Shown one piece after another: positions 9,158 to 17,923 of a stretch of 64,000 bases of DNA. The stretch is from the NCBI GenBank assembly GCA_965222005.1, contig OZ244935.1, positions 3,782,001 through 3,846,000 of the forward strand. The letters run 5' to 3'. The position numbers and the translations under genes are program-made. Each line of letters opens with the position of its first letter. The stretch's first letter is position 1. Origin of the DNA: CBDCTM01 sp965222005 (GTDB lineage: Bacteria; Bacteroidota; Bacteroidia; Chitinophagales; Saprospiraceae). Under the pieces are notes generated by a model that did not search any database, was not told the origin of the DNA, and saw only the letters and a program-made list of their open reading frames with translations.

Positions 9158-9661
9158 CTATCTAAATAATTGTTCTATTGTCTTCATAGGAAGAAACATT
9201 TTTTCACTATCCGGAAGTAAAATGAATCCAAAGCGATCATAAAATTTAACTGCATTTTCATCAATTGGATCTACTATTACAGCCATAGAACCTATTACTT
9301 TAGATACTTCAAAACTTCTTTTTAAAGCATCTATTAATAATAATTTCCCCAACCCTTGACCTTTATTTTTCTCACTAATTGCTAATCTCCCAAGCAGTGT
9401 TAAAGGTAAGGATTCATAGGCTCTTGGAAGTTTTTTGCTGATTTCTTCTGGTATTGCCTCTCTTGATATTCCAGCATTTGATAAAGTATAAAATCCCTTA
9501 ATATTATTTTCTCCATCACTTAATACAAAACAAGCTGATAGTTTTCTCTTAACGTCTTGTTTTGCTTGTTTTTGAATGTAGTTATCCAAGTATGTATTTC
9601 CACAAGTAAATTCTGATTTCTTGTGTTTCGATTCAAGGGGAGCTGTTATATAATCTGCCAT
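9158..9661 (-). CDS. GNAT toxin of TacT type, copy 1
   Basis: A 167-residue GNAT acetyltransferase paired with a DUF1778 antitoxin. The acetyl-CoA loop is at about 92-109 (RLAISEKNKGQGLGKLLL), and Y141 in FYDRFGF is the usual catalytic tyrosine. The early CGNTYLDNYIQKQAKQD segment is diagnostic of TacT/AtaT-like toxins, which acetylate aminoacyl-tRNA and block translation (family knowledge). It lies one base downstream of its antitoxin gene in the same operon. It is identical to 18750-19253. Confidence 0.87.
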   Translation of the reverse strand: MADYITAPLESKHKKSEFTCGNTYLDNYIQKQAKQDVKRKLSACFVLSDGENNIKGFYTLSNAGISREAIPEEISKKLPRAYESLPLTLLGRLAISEKNKGQGLGKLLLIDALKRSFEVSKVIGSMAVIVDPIDENAVKFYDRFGFILLPDSEKMFLPMKTIEQLFR

Positions 9662-9662
9662 A

Positions 9663-9935
9663 TTAAAGTAACTTTTTATATTCCTTTAAGGCAGATTTTA
9701 ATTTTTTATTCGGTTTGACTCCTTTAAATGCGTAATCGAAGAAAATTTCCTGATCTTTTTTTGATGCAATTATTTTATTATGTTCTTCTACTATTTCTTC
9801 TGCTTTTGATTGAACAGCTTTTAGTATAAATTCAGTTAAACTCCTAAAACCACCTAATTTGGAAGCATATTCAAAGAATTCTTTTTGCTCTCTTGTTAAT
9901 CTTGCATCAAATCTTGTCATTTCAATACTTTTCAT
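9663..9935 (-). CDS. DUF1778 antitoxin of TacA type, copy 1
   Basis: A 90-residue ribbon-helix-helix antitoxin. The N-terminal strand and helices (MTRFDARLTREQKEFFEYAS ... SLTEFILKAV) form the DNA-binding dimer. The lysine-rich tail (KPNKKLKSALKEYKKLL) is the part that wraps the GNAT toxin in this family. It is the first gene of the operon, reads from the promoter at 9971-10001 and probably represses it through the inverted repeat there. It is identical to 19255-19527. Confidence 0.87.
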   Translation of the reverse strand: MKSIEMTRFDARLTREQKEFFEYASKLGGFRSLTEFILKAVQSKAEEIVEEHNKIIASKKDQEIFFDYAFKGVKPNKKLKSALKEYKKLL

Positions 9936-9970
9936 ATTAAGGTATTTTAATTTATCAACTCAATTTAATA

Positions 9971-10001
9971 CAAATGTACGTTTTTTCTCCGTACAAGTCA
10001 A
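9971..10001 (-). promoter_or_regulatory. tacAT promoter and operator, copy 1
   Basis: On minus: TTG (10001-9999), a 20-base spacer, TACATTTG (9978-9971). The inverted repeat tgtacg-N9-cgtaca (9975-9995) overlaps the -7 element and is a likely antitoxin operator. Confidence 0.7.
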
Positions 10002-10029
10002 GTTTTGTGATTTTCTTTTTTCTGCTTGC

Positions 10030-10154
10030 AGCCAACGGTCTGCGTAAACGCCGTGCGGCATTCAAGGTGCTGAAAGGAACTGCAAAATTCTTTATCAGCC
10101 CAAAGGCATTTTATCTTCCAAGTAGCCGCATGGTCGTTTTACGCTTTGTTGGGC
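10030..10154 (-). other. attC-like site 12, long
   Basis: Left core agccaac, right core gttgggc. Owned by the ParE-type cassette. Confidence 0.86.
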
Positions 10155-10176
10155 GAACTCTCGTTTTTGGATCAAC

Positions 10177-10675
10177 TTATTTAAAGGGATTGTTTTTGGG
10201 GTCTTGTCTGTCATCAAATATGTAAACTATTATTAGCTTTTTGCCATATTTGCGATAATATAGCTTTCTATATTTGTCTATTTTGTATTGCCTTACAGTT
10301 TTCTTTTTTTTTGTTCTTCTACCAATTTCTGGATACTTATTCAGTTTCTCAATTAGTTCATCAACTTTTAAGATGAATTTCATGGCAGTCTTCTCAGAAT
10401 GGTTTTCAGCCAAAAAATGGCGTTGTTGCATAAAAGAATCTAACTAATGTATTTCCTGTAATTGCAAAATAATATTTAGTTTAAAATAATTTATATATAC
10501 TATCAATCAAATTTACCACTGACTATCAGTTTGTTACGGAATTTATTTATACTAATTTAATGAGTGCGAAATATTATTCCGAATAAAATTGATTCATGCA
10601 ACAACACCCCAAAAAATCAATAATTTCATCAAATTTTCTAACGGCACTTTTATTCCAGACTACTTGTCTAGCCAT
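10177..10675 (-). pseudogene. ParE/RelE-type toxin interrupted by a MITE
   Basis: The toxin begins at ATG 10675 (MARQVVWNKSAVRKFDEIID) and overlaps the antitoxin's last codons by 16 bases. After ...DFL the frame is broken by a 190-base insertion (10419-10608) and resumes as AENHSEKTAMKFILKVDEL, with PEIGRRT and the C-terminal LIIVYIFDDRQDP typical of ParE/RelE toxins. Joining the two halves through the 9-base target duplication restores one frame of about 100 residues, the normal size. The distal frame can be read from an ATG inside the MITE (10431), but it lacks the first helix and is unlikely to be a working toxin. Confidence 0.85.
10419..10608. mobile_element. MITE in the ParE-type toxin gene
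   Basis: A 190-base insertion with 14-base terminal inverted repeats (ggcgttgttgcata on the left; the right end reads tcatgcaacaacacc) and a 9-base direct repeat ccaaaaaat on both sides (10410-10418 and 10609-10617). No coding capacity. The parent IS is not in the window. Confidence 0.86.
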
Positions 10676-10914
10676 TTTCTATATTTTTTCATTACTTCTT
10701 CATGAGGAATATGATTTGATTCCTTATTACTTTCTTCTATGGCCTTTACTAGTTCTTCCTTTTCAGTATCGTTTAGTTCGTCCCAGTAATCAGTATCTTG
10801 TAAGTGGTTACCAATGAAACTTGTCATTAACTCCTTTAATTCAGTCAATGTCTTGTTGTCATTGATTTTAGCTATCATTTCAATAATTCCCCCTTTCAGC
10901 TCTAAGTTATTCAT
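10660..10914 (-). CDS. Antitoxin partner of the broken ParE-type toxin
   Basis: 84 residues, small and acidic, with a C-terminal HEEVMKKYRKWLDK segment that is a recurrent ending of Bacteroidota antitoxins paired with RelE/ParE toxins. Its stop overlaps the toxin start by 16 bases, giving tight coupling. With the toxin split by a MITE, the antitoxin is probably an orphan now. The N-terminus (NNLELKGGIIEMIAKINDNKTL) is helical. No DNA-binding motif is obvious. Confidence 0.78.
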   Translation of the reverse strand: MNNLELKGGIIEMIAKINDNKTLTELKELMTSFIGNHLQDTDYWDELNDTEKEELVKAIEESNKESNHIPHEEVMKKYRKWLDK

Positions 10915-11040
10915 AATCAGTTATATATGTATGTAAAATAGGTTTGAATGATTACTCTAGTTATAATTTGACTGCCATTCAAATATAGTGATTCTTTAGG
11001 ATTAATGAAATAGATTTTTTCTAAATTCTCTCTTGATTTC

Positions 11041-11164
11041 GCCCAACGGCCCGGCTATGCGCCGTGTGGTGTCAGGATGTTGAAAAGAACATAGGTGTAG
11101 TTTTTCGGTAAAGTTAAATTTTCGAAGAAAATTTAACCACATGGTCGCATAGCCAGTGTTGGCT
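11041..11164 (-). other. attC-like site 13, long variant
   Basis: Left core gcccaac, right core gttggct. The centre is diverged but resembles sites 3 and 27. Owned by cassette F1. Confidence 0.8.
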
Positions 11165-11633
11165 GCATTCTCTTCTGCGCGTTGGCCAAAGTTTCTATTA
11201 CAGTGTTTTGGCTGCTACTCAATTTCTCTAATCTCAAAGCCCTTTTCAACAGAATTTTCAATGCTACTAATTTTAGATACAAATTTCAGTTACAATTTTC
11301 AACAGTCAATTTACCAAATTAGAAATCTAATCTCAAAAATTGTCAATCAAAATTTAACTGCTGATGAAATTCATGATTTTCTTGATGGCGAATTGAAGTC
11401 AGTACAATTACCCGTAATCCATCAATTGTGATTAAAATTATACGTAATCAATTGAAAATTAGTAATTTATCATAATTTTTTCAACTTCAAATTTTCACAA
11501 TTATCAATTCTAGTTTCAATTCAGGATAAATTATCAATCAGAATTTACTATCAAAGATTCTCTTTCAATTACCTTTTTGGTACAGATGTTCATGCCATCC
11601 AATTCAAAAAAAGCGGGTCGGCCCAACCATTGC
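11165..11633 (-). other. ORF-less cassette F, copy 1
   Basis: AT-rich, with a gcgcgttggcc stretch near its start and a gcgggtcggcccaacc stretch near its end. A plus frame at 11156-11431 crosses the attC core and is not convincing. No gene seen. Confidence 0.65.
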
Positions 11634-11758
11634 AGCCAACGGTCTGCGTAAACGCCGTGCGGTTTTCAAAGTGCTGAAAGGAACTGCAAAATTCTTTATC
11701 AACCAAAAAGCATTTTATCTTCCAAGTAGCCGCATGGACGCTTTACGCTTTGTTGGGC
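11634..11758 (-). other. attC-like site 14, long
   Basis: Left core agccaac, right core gttgggc. Owned by family C copy 1. Confidence 0.86.
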
Positions 11759-12409
11759 GCTGTTCCTTCCTTTTCCTTTTACAAATTTTTAAAAGGAACT
11801 ATGAGGCTCCAATTTTCCAGGTTGCCCCAATGGAACCCAACAATTTTACCGGGTATAAATATAACAATTTCCAGTCAACCGTAGCAACTTTGGTGTTTTA
11901 CTTTTCAAAGTACTCTTGGTAGAATCTAATCATTCACTCCGCTTACCACTTCCTGATTAATCATTGAGATTAGCTAGGCCTTTTCATTATATTTTGTTGA
12001 TTATCAGTGTTTTATGTATTTGTATGAAATGCAATTTAATATTTTTCAGGAGTTTTAGCATTCTTGTTGCCCATGACTGAATTGGATTTTGGATTGAATT
12101 TCGACGAATCAGCAATTTTAATGATCTTGTTATTTGTTGAGTAGTCTTGGAGTAGTCTTGATGAATGTAAGAGTTTCAATTGCTCACGTGCTAAATCAGT
12201 CAGTTTTGGAGTATTTCAATTTTCTGTTGCTGTTAATCATTTTGATTGATAATTAAAAAGGCCGTCAGCTTGCCCTGTAAATTATCTTTCAAATTTTTCA
12301 AGCGGGTAGGGGAGTCTCTTTTTTAGTAATCTCGGAGCTGCAATTCACCCATATTTTCAAGTTGCTCTTGGTGCCAAATTCAAGCTTGTGGGTTGGGATT
12401 TTCCATAGC
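11759..12409 (-). other. ORF-less cassette, family C copy 1
   Basis: It starts gggcgctgttcc and ends atagcgcctaac. It contains ggccgtcag and gcgggtagggg modules. A minus frame (MINSNRKLKYSK...) open in copy 2 is frameshifted here by a 4-base duplication (cagtcag), arguing against coding. Confidence 0.75.
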
Positions 12410-12477
12410 GCCTAACGGTCGGTGCATATGCAGTGACCGACTGAAAGGAGGGCATTGACATATGCACTTTGTTAGTG
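12410..12477 (-). other. attC-like site 15, short
   Basis: Left core gcctaac, right core gttagtg. Owned by family B copy 3. Confidence 0.86.
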
Positions 12478-12987
12478 GTCGTATCTTTCCGGCGCCTCAG
12501 CGCCGGTTTTCCTTTTAGATGTTTTTGCTGCCAAATTTTTCAATCAGTTCTCTTGTAAATATATGAAATTTTTTCAAGATGTGTATTTTTGGTGTTATTT
12601 TTCATGAGTCACCTCAGTTGTTTTGGAGTAATTTAGCTGAATAATTATTGATGCCTTTTTTGAGCCAGGCTTTCAGTTCTTGATTGTCAAAGAGCTTGAT
12701 TAGGCCTGGTTGAATTGAAATTGTCTGCAAATTGTAGTTTTCAGGAATTTGAGTTGTTGTACTCAATTCAAGGAGTTTACCCATATTCGAGTTCAACTCA
12801 AAATCAAAAAGGCCGTCAGTTGTGCTGTTCAAGAATTATTGCTGGTATCAATTCATCAATTTTATAAATTTATAAAGAAAGCGGGCTGGCAAGCTTATTA
12901 GGATGTTATTTTCCTTTTCCAGATATTCAATTTATCACGATGCTGTTTGAAAAATAAGCAAGCTGCGGGATGATTTTCCCCTATGTC
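12478..12987 (-). other. Small-ORF cassette, family B copy 3
   Basis: Plus-strand terminator-like hairpin at 12489-12506 and the small frame at 12614-12832. It has a 4-base insertion (aaag) next to the gcgggctgg module, outside the frame. Confidence 0.77.
12614..12832 (-). CDS. Possible small protein of family B cassettes
   Basis: 72 codons from TTG. It differs from the 1299-1517 copy by one residue (TISIQ for TITIQ). No family recognised. Confidence 0.32.
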   Translation of the reverse strand: MNSTTDGLFDFELNSNMGKLLELSTTTQIPENYNLQTISIQPGLIKLFDNQELKAWLKKGINNYSAKLLQNN

Positions 12988-13053
12988 CACTAACGGTTTG
13001 TGTATGTGGCGTAGCTGCGTTTAGCAGCTATGAACACATACACATTGTTCTGT
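12988..13053 (-). other. attC-like site 16, short
   Basis: Left core cactaac, right core gttctgt; arms gtgtatgtg / cacatacac. Owned by the 13273-14508 gene. Confidence 0.85.
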
Positions 13054-13069
13054 GGCGTATTTATTACAT

Positions 13070-13262
13070 TTTTTTATATTTCTTACCGTTTCCTTGGAGA
13101 TATTAATAATTTCAGAAGTTTTTTGGCACTCATTTTTTTTGATATTCAATGTTTTTCAATGATAAATTTTTCTTCTTCTTGTTTTTCATCTTGGCTTTCA
13201 TTTGCTCTATAGATTCTCTATATGAAGTGAGGTATTCCCCAAAGTTAGGACAGCTTAAAATA
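13070..13262 (-). pseudogene. Possible remnant of a small HTH-like gene
   Basis: On minus a frame reads CPNFGEYLTSYRESIEQMK then a lysine-rich stretch and LSLKNIEYQK, and stops just after an 8-A run (13134-13141 on plus as T). Skipping one base continues as CQKTSEIINISKETVRNIKK, which looks like a helix-turn-helix. This may be a frameshifted gene fragment downstream of the main cassette gene. The evidence is thin. Confidence 0.3.
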
Positions 13263-13272
13263 CATCAATTGT

Positions 13273-14508
13273 TTATTGACATTTAACGTTTGATAACAAA
13301 TTCGAAATAATTTCACTCTCGCTGTTTGCAGAAAACCACCCTGAAGAATAGGTGCATGGATTATATTTACAATTCCGTGTAATTTCTCGACTGGTAAAAA
13401 ATACATCATTGCAATATATACTAAGCGTTGCTGTAGAAACTCCATAAAGTTCATTATGATCCCATGTACTTGACATGCTATAGCTAATTGTTTCAGAATA
13501 TTTGGTCAGAAATGGGTTTTTCCCTTCTTTTAGTTCTTGAATTCCTTCTTCGATAGATTCTTCAGCCTTTTCTACTATCCTGTCGAATTGAGTTTTATAG
13601 TTTCTAATAAAATCCCAACCATCTTCATTTGAATAATATTTATATTTTTTGATTGTGAATTTTGTGGGAAAAATAATAGACCAACTTCCTTCTTTGGAAT
13701 GTTGGATAACCCAGATGTGGAGGTTGTTTCCAAGATTATTGAAATCATATATTTCAATTGCATAATAATCTGAATCATCTTTGAGAAGTGTATCATTGGG
13801 GTTAAAACTTATTCGATATGCCTGATATGAAAGTTCTGGAAACTTATTACTTAAAGTTATTAAAACTATCGAATCATTTGGTAGGTAAACAATTTCTGGG
13901 TCTTTATACTGTTCCTCTCTTATTAACATAAATGGTTCTGGAAAAGAATGCTTTGACAAAAATTCAATAGAACATTTTTCGAATGAAATAATCTCTTTTG
14001 TTCGATCAACCTCATTAGTTTTTAATGGGGAGTTTCCCTTTTTGACTGTCTCTTCATTAACATTTAGTTGCTGTTGGTCGACTTCCTCAATTTGATTATG
14101 AGATAAGTTTTTCTTTTTTATGTTGATAAAACCTGGCCTACATCCATCTGCTGTCCATTTTCCTTTTAAAACAGTCTCTTTTTTATTATTTGTTATCTGT
14201 AGTTTGCCTTCCTTAATACACCATCGACCTGATTTCCTTTTTTGTTTTAATATCTTTGTTTCTTCAAAAATTAAGGTATTCCCTCGGATTACTCCGGTCA
14301 ATTTCATTTTACCATATTGATTATTTCTCTTTATAAAAGAAGTTCCTTTAAATTTTTTGTTACTATATATCTTATCAATAGATATTTCAAAATAATATTC
14401 TAAAGTTCCCTGACTTAAGGTTCCTTCCCAAGTTCCTTCAAAATTTTGCCCATAAGTAGAAATTGTACAGAAGCAAATTAAAAGGATTAGTTGAAATTTG
14501 TTTTTCAT
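13273..14508 (-). CDS. Secreted protein with N-terminal lipocalin-like domain
   Basis: 411 residues with a signal peptide (MKNKFQLILLICFCTISTYG). Residues 22-125 form a strand-rich domain starting FEGTWEGTLSQGTLEYYFEI and ending KGKWTADGCRPG. This GTWEGT-type beta domain is common in exported Bacteroidota proteins. A polar linker follows (about 130-165), then a second domain of unknown fold with several aromatic strands and six cysteines in the last third. I do not recognise the second domain. It is the only intact gene of its cassette. About 150 bases separate its ATG from the next attC, but no consensus promoter is clear. Confidence 0.68.
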   Translation of the reverse strand: MKNKFQLILLICFCTISTYGQNFEGTWEGTLSQGTLEYYFEISIDKIYSNKKFKGTSFIKRNNQYGKMKLTGVIRGNTLIFEETKILKQKRKSGRWCIKEGKLQITNNKKETVLKGKWTADGCRPGFINIKKKNLSHNQIEEVDQQQLNVNEETVKKGNSPLKTNEVDRTKEIISFEKCSIEFLSKHSFPEPFMLIREEQYKDPEIVYLPNDSIVLITLSNKFPELSYQAYRISFNPNDTLLKDDSDYYAIEIYDFNNLGNNLHIWVIQHSKEGSWSIIFPTKFTIKKYKYYSNEDGWDFIRNYKTQFDRIVEKAEESIEEGIQELKEGKNPFLTKYSETISYSMSSTWDHNELYGVSTATLSIYCNDVFFTSREITRNCKYNPCTYSSGWFSANSESEIISNLLSNVKCQ

Positions 14509-14657
14509 AATTTATTATTTTTATGTTAACTTATTGTTTTGTTCTATCCCCCAAGAAACAACAACATGACGTGTATCAAGTATACAAACCATTACTTTTT
14601 AAATTTCTTTTTTCAAAGATAGTCTCTTTTTACTTGTTTCCAATTTTTCTCTATGCC

Positions 14658-14724
14658 ACAGAACGACCGGTGCAAACGGCGTAGCGGCGGATAGCCGCTA
14701 TGAACGATTTGCACTTTGTTAGTG
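14658..14724 (-). other. attC-like site 17, short
   Basis: Left core acagaac, right core gttagtg; arms gtgcaaa / tttgcac. Owned by the RibD/DHFR-like gene. Confidence 0.83.
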
Positions 14725-14734
14725 GCTCGGCTTT

Positions 14735-15280
14735 TTATAAATTATTTGAATTGCCTATTTCATATTTGAGTCTCACTATGCCATTCTCATATTGTTTTAC
14801 ATCAAGGAGTTTTAAATTACTCATTCTGGGAATAAATTCAAACAACTCAATTCCACCATCCAATATTATTGGAATTATAAAAAGAAACAATTCGTCAATA
14901 AGCTTTTCATTGTGAAGTGAAGTGTTAGTTTTCCCACCTCCAATTAACCAAATGTCTTTACCCTTTCCTTTCTTTAATTTTTCAATAAACTGAATTGGGT
15001 TATCTTTGACGAACTTTACATATTTAGTGTCTTTTAGTTCATATTTGCTTGACAACACAAAATTGTATTTATCTTTAGATGGTATTTCAATTCCTCTTTT
15101 TAAGGTTAACTCGTAGGTATTATATCCTTGAATTGTAGTATCAATTGAATCATAAAACTCCATAAATCCATAATCTAATTGATTTGGATTGGGAAAAGAT
15201 TCTAACCAATTTATGCCGCCATCTTTTCTTGCTATTTTTCCATTTAAACTCATCGCTATGTAAAGTTTAATCTTTCTCAT
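14735..15280 (-). CDS. Dihydrofolate reductase / RibD C-terminal family protein
   Basis: 181 residues with the fold signature of the RibD_C/DHFR family: an N-terminal strand KIKLYIAMSLNGKIA followed by D20, a helix and strand with IQGYNTYEL (the NADPH site region), and DIWLIGGGKTNTSL, the GGG loop that contacts the cofactor. The C-terminal LFLFIIPIILDGGIELF strand is typical. In small orphan proteins of this family the substrate is usually unknown, and it need not reduce folate. Integron cassettes are known to carry trimethoprim-resistant DHFRs, but this protein is closer to RibD_C, so a resistance role is not supported by sequence alone. Confidence 0.83.
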   Translation of the reverse strand: MRKIKLYIAMSLNGKIARKDGGINWLESFPNPNQLDYGFMEFYDSIDTTIQGYNTYELTLKRGIEIPSKDKYNFVLSSKYELKDTKYVKFVKDNPIQFIEKLKKGKGKDIWLIGGGKTNTSLHNEKLIDELFLFIIPIILDGGIELFEFIPRMSNLKLLDVKQYENGIVRLKYEIGNSNNL

Positions 15281-15317
15281 GTTCTAATCATTTGTTTTGA
15301 TTTTTCTTCTTGGTGGC

Positions 15318-15442
15318 CACTAACGGTCTGCGTAAACGCCGTGCGGCATTCAAGGTGCTGAAAGGAACTACAAAATTCTTTATCAGCCCAAAGGCATTTT
15401 ATCTTCCAAGTAGCCGCATGGTCGTTTTACGCTTTGTTGGGC
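15318..15442 (-). other. attC-like site 18, long
   Basis: Left core cactaac, right core gttgggc. Owned by family C copy 2. Confidence 0.86.
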
Positions 15443-15609
15443 GCTGTTCCTTCCTTTTACAAATTTTTCAACGGAACTGCAATGTTCAAATTTACCAAAT
15501 TCATCAATCCAGCTCAGTGTATATTCCGGTAAACTTGTGCCACGGTTTCCGGAGCAAACTGTGCCACGGTTGTGAAGAGTCGATAATCTATTCTCAAAGT
15601 TAAAAAATA

Positions 15610-16347
15610 TTAGCTGTTTACTCCTTTTGCCTTGCGCATAGACTCTCCCGAGAGAGTGATTCTATGTGAAGAATGCACCAATCTATCCAGGATAGCATCG
15701 GCAATAGTGCCCTCACCAATCAATTCATGCCATTTGCCCACAGGGATTTGAGAAGTGATGATAATGGATGATTGGTCGTACTTGTATTCGACAATATCCA
15801 TGAGCGCCTGCCTGATGATATTATCTATTTCGCTGAGACCAAAATCATCGATAATGAGTAAAGCGGTTTGTTTGATCGTTTTGATTAGCCGTTGGTAGTT
15901 GCCTTCAATTTTGGCCAGTCTGACCTGATCGGATAAATTACTCATGGTGTAGTATTGGGTTTTGTGTAGTTGTATACAAGCCTGATGTCCGAGGGCTTGA
16001 GCCAGGTAGGTCTTGCCCGTTCCGGTGGGACCGATGATAATCAGATTTTGGTGTTTCTGAATAAAGTCCAAAGTGGCCAGTCGGTTGAAGTAATTTTTGT
16101 CCAGTCCGCGAGGAGTGGTAAAATCGACATTGGCAATGGCGGCACCGGAGCGGAAGTGAGCTCGTTTGATCAGATTCTCCATTTTCCGGTTTTGCCGGTA
16201 TTCCCATTCCTGGTCAGCCAGCAGAGCAGTGTACTGATCCAGGGTATAGTCCTGGTAAAGGTTGTCTTGCATACTGAGGTGATGGATATGGGCCATGCCT
16301 TTGAGTCGCATTGTTTTTAGCTTTTCTACTGTGGTTTGTGTATTCAT
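15610..16347 (-). CDS. istB: IS21-family helper ATPase IstB
   Basis: 245 residues, the usual IstB size. The AAA+ core has Walker A GPTGTGKT at 106-113 and Walker B LLIIDDFGL at about 168-176. The C-terminal SHRITLSGESMRKAKG is a standard IstB ending. IstB assembles on target DNA and stimulates IstA-mediated integration. It lies 22 bases downstream of istA in the same operon, the normal order. The N-terminal helical part (LKTMRLKGMAHIHH) is the IstB-specific domain. Confidence 0.95.
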   Translation of the reverse strand: MNTQTTVEKLKTMRLKGMAHIHHLSMQDNLYQDYTLDQYTALLADQEWEYRQNRKMENLIKRAHFRSGAAIANVDFTTPRGLDKNYFNRLATLDFIQKHQNLIIIGPTGTGKTYLAQALGHQACIQLHKTQYYTMSNLSDQVRLAKIEGNYQRLIKTIKQTALLIIDDFGLSEIDNIIRQALMDIVEYKYDQSSIIITSQIPVGKWHELIGEGTIADAILDRLVHSSHRITLSGESMRKAKGVNS

Positions 16348-16369
16348 TGTTGTAAATTTTTAGAAAGGT

Positions 16370-17923
16370 TTAAGTGTAATATTGACTGCCTCGGATATTG
16401 TCATGTTCCGGGATGGTTGTTGTCTTGGTTGTGGCCTGGAACAGATCCTGCTCCAGGTCCATATTGTTTTTCAAAATATCCCTAACGGTACTATAACTGA
16501 AGTAGGGATATTGACGAGCGCGAATAACAGCACTTTGAAGCCGGTCGACAGGATAATCCTTGACCAATTGCAAAATGCCCATGCACTGCTTGTAAGCTAC
16601 TTCGGGATAGGTCGCTTGTTGGATCAATCCTTTGATGTAATATTCTACATCCTCACCGTATTTGCGGGCCCATTTTTGAAAGAACTCCGGCGACCAGTCG
16701 TTGTAAAATCGATGGGTGCTTTTCATGTGTTTACTGATGGTGGTATAGCGCCCGGGGCGAGGGTCTCTTCTGTGAGTGGCGATACGTTCTTTAGCATAGA
16801 AGACCTCTACCGTTTTGGTGTTGTATTGCACCTCTACCTTTTTACCAATAAATCGATGGGGGACGCTGTAGTAGTGCCTGTCGGCGGATAAGTAGACATG
16901 TCCCATTTTTTGTACGGTTGCTATTTTATAGTACCTAAGTTCGTAAGGCTGGGCGGCAAGTGGTAAGAGCTCCTCTTTTTCAATATCATGAAACTGCTGA
17001 CGGCGAGTCAGCTTTATCTGACTGAACATTCGGTCATTATAGTCTTCCAACAACTCAGCAATGGCTTTATTCAACTCTGTTAAAGAGAAAAAGATCTGTT
17101 TGGAGAGGGGATAAAAAATACGTTGGTATACCAGCTTGACGGCATTTTCTACCAATGCTTTGTCTTGTGGACAATACGTTCGAGTAGGATTAATCGAACA
17201 ACCGTAATGCAGTGCAAAATCTGAAAATGTCTTGTTCAAAACCGGTTCATATTTACTGCCCTTGGTAACTGCCGATTTGAGATTATCCACCACAATACTC
17301 CTGGGGACACCTCCCATAAACTTCAGGCAGTTGTTCATCGAGTCAATAAAATCTTCCCCTTTCTGAGAAGGGGTCGCTTCCACATAAGTATACCCACTAC
17401 AAGGCAAGGTGGCTACAAATACCTCCACCTCGATTTGTTCTCCAGTCTCCATATCTACGAAAAATAACTTCTTGCCGGTATAATCTACATATAGTTTATC
17501 TCCGGCTTTATGCACCAGTTTTCCTGAGCCGTCCACTTGTTGAAGCCAACGGTTCAAGTGTTCGTTAAACTGGGAAGAGCGATATCCGTCGGGGTGACGG
17601 CTTAGATACTCCCTCCATAAGGTAAGACGCGTACAACCTACCTTTTTGAGCTCTTTACGAAAATAAGGAAAGTAGCTACTCAAAGTCTGATAACGATCTT
17701 TATCCGTCGTGCTAACGCCCGGAAACAACTCTTCCAGTGATCGGTCATCTAACTGTCCAAGTACTTCATATGACCGGCCTGTGGCTTTTAACAGGCGTAC
17801 GTATTCATTGATCGTATTGCGATGAATACGTAACAACCGGCTGATGCTCCGGTTGCTCTCGCCTCGAATTTTGAGTTGTAATAATTGTCTGATTTGCATG
17901 ATCCCTATTCGTTGGTTCGCCAT
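16370..17923 (-). CDS. istA: IS21-family transposase IstA
   Basis: 517 residues. An N-terminal helix-turn-helix (about 8-45; SISRLLRIHRNTINEYVRLL) binds the terminal repeats. The DDE core has D147 (LYVDYTG), D213 (IVVDNLKSAV) and E259 (DKALVENAVK), all present. The C-terminal beta domain with HYYSVPHRFIGKKV follows. The gene is full length, so the element may be active. It reads toward istB. Codon use and higher GC than the flanking cassette indicate recent arrival from outside the array. Confidence 0.95.
   Translation of the reverse strand: MANQRIGIMQIRQLLQLKIRGESNRSISRLLRIHRNTINEYVRLLKATGRSYEVLGQLDDRSLEELFPGVSTTDKDRYQTLSSYFPYFRKELKKVGCTRLTLWREYLSRHPDGYRSSQFNEHLNRWLQQVDGSGKLVHKAGDKLYVDYTGKKLFFVDMETGEQIEVEVFVATLPCSGYTYVEATPSQKGEDFIDSMNNCLKFMGGVPRSIVVDNLKSAVTKGSKYEPVLNKTFSDFALHYGCSINPTRTYCPQDKALVENAVKLVYQRIFYPLSKQIFFSLTELNKAIAELLEDYNDRMFSQIKLTRRQQFHDIEKEELLPLAAQPYELRYYKIATVQKMGHVYLSADRHYYSVPHRFIGKKVEVQYNTKTVEVFYAKERIATHRRDPRPGRYTTISKHMKSTHRFYNDWSPEFFQKWARKYGEDVEYYIKGLIQQATYPEVAYKQCMGILQLVKDYPVDRLQSAVIRARQYPYFSYSTVRDILKNNMDLEQDLFQATTKTTTIPEHDNIRGSQYYT

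Noticed and set aside
11156..11431. 91-codon plus-strand frame in cassette F1
   Set aside because: It overlaps the attC core, runs against the cassette direction, and has no counterpart in cassette F2.
14735..15280. Trimethoprim-resistance DHFR (dfr cassette)
   Set aside because: The protein fits the RibD_C/DHFR superfamily more generally; the residues defining dfrA/dfrB enzymes are not evident, so resistance is not claimed.
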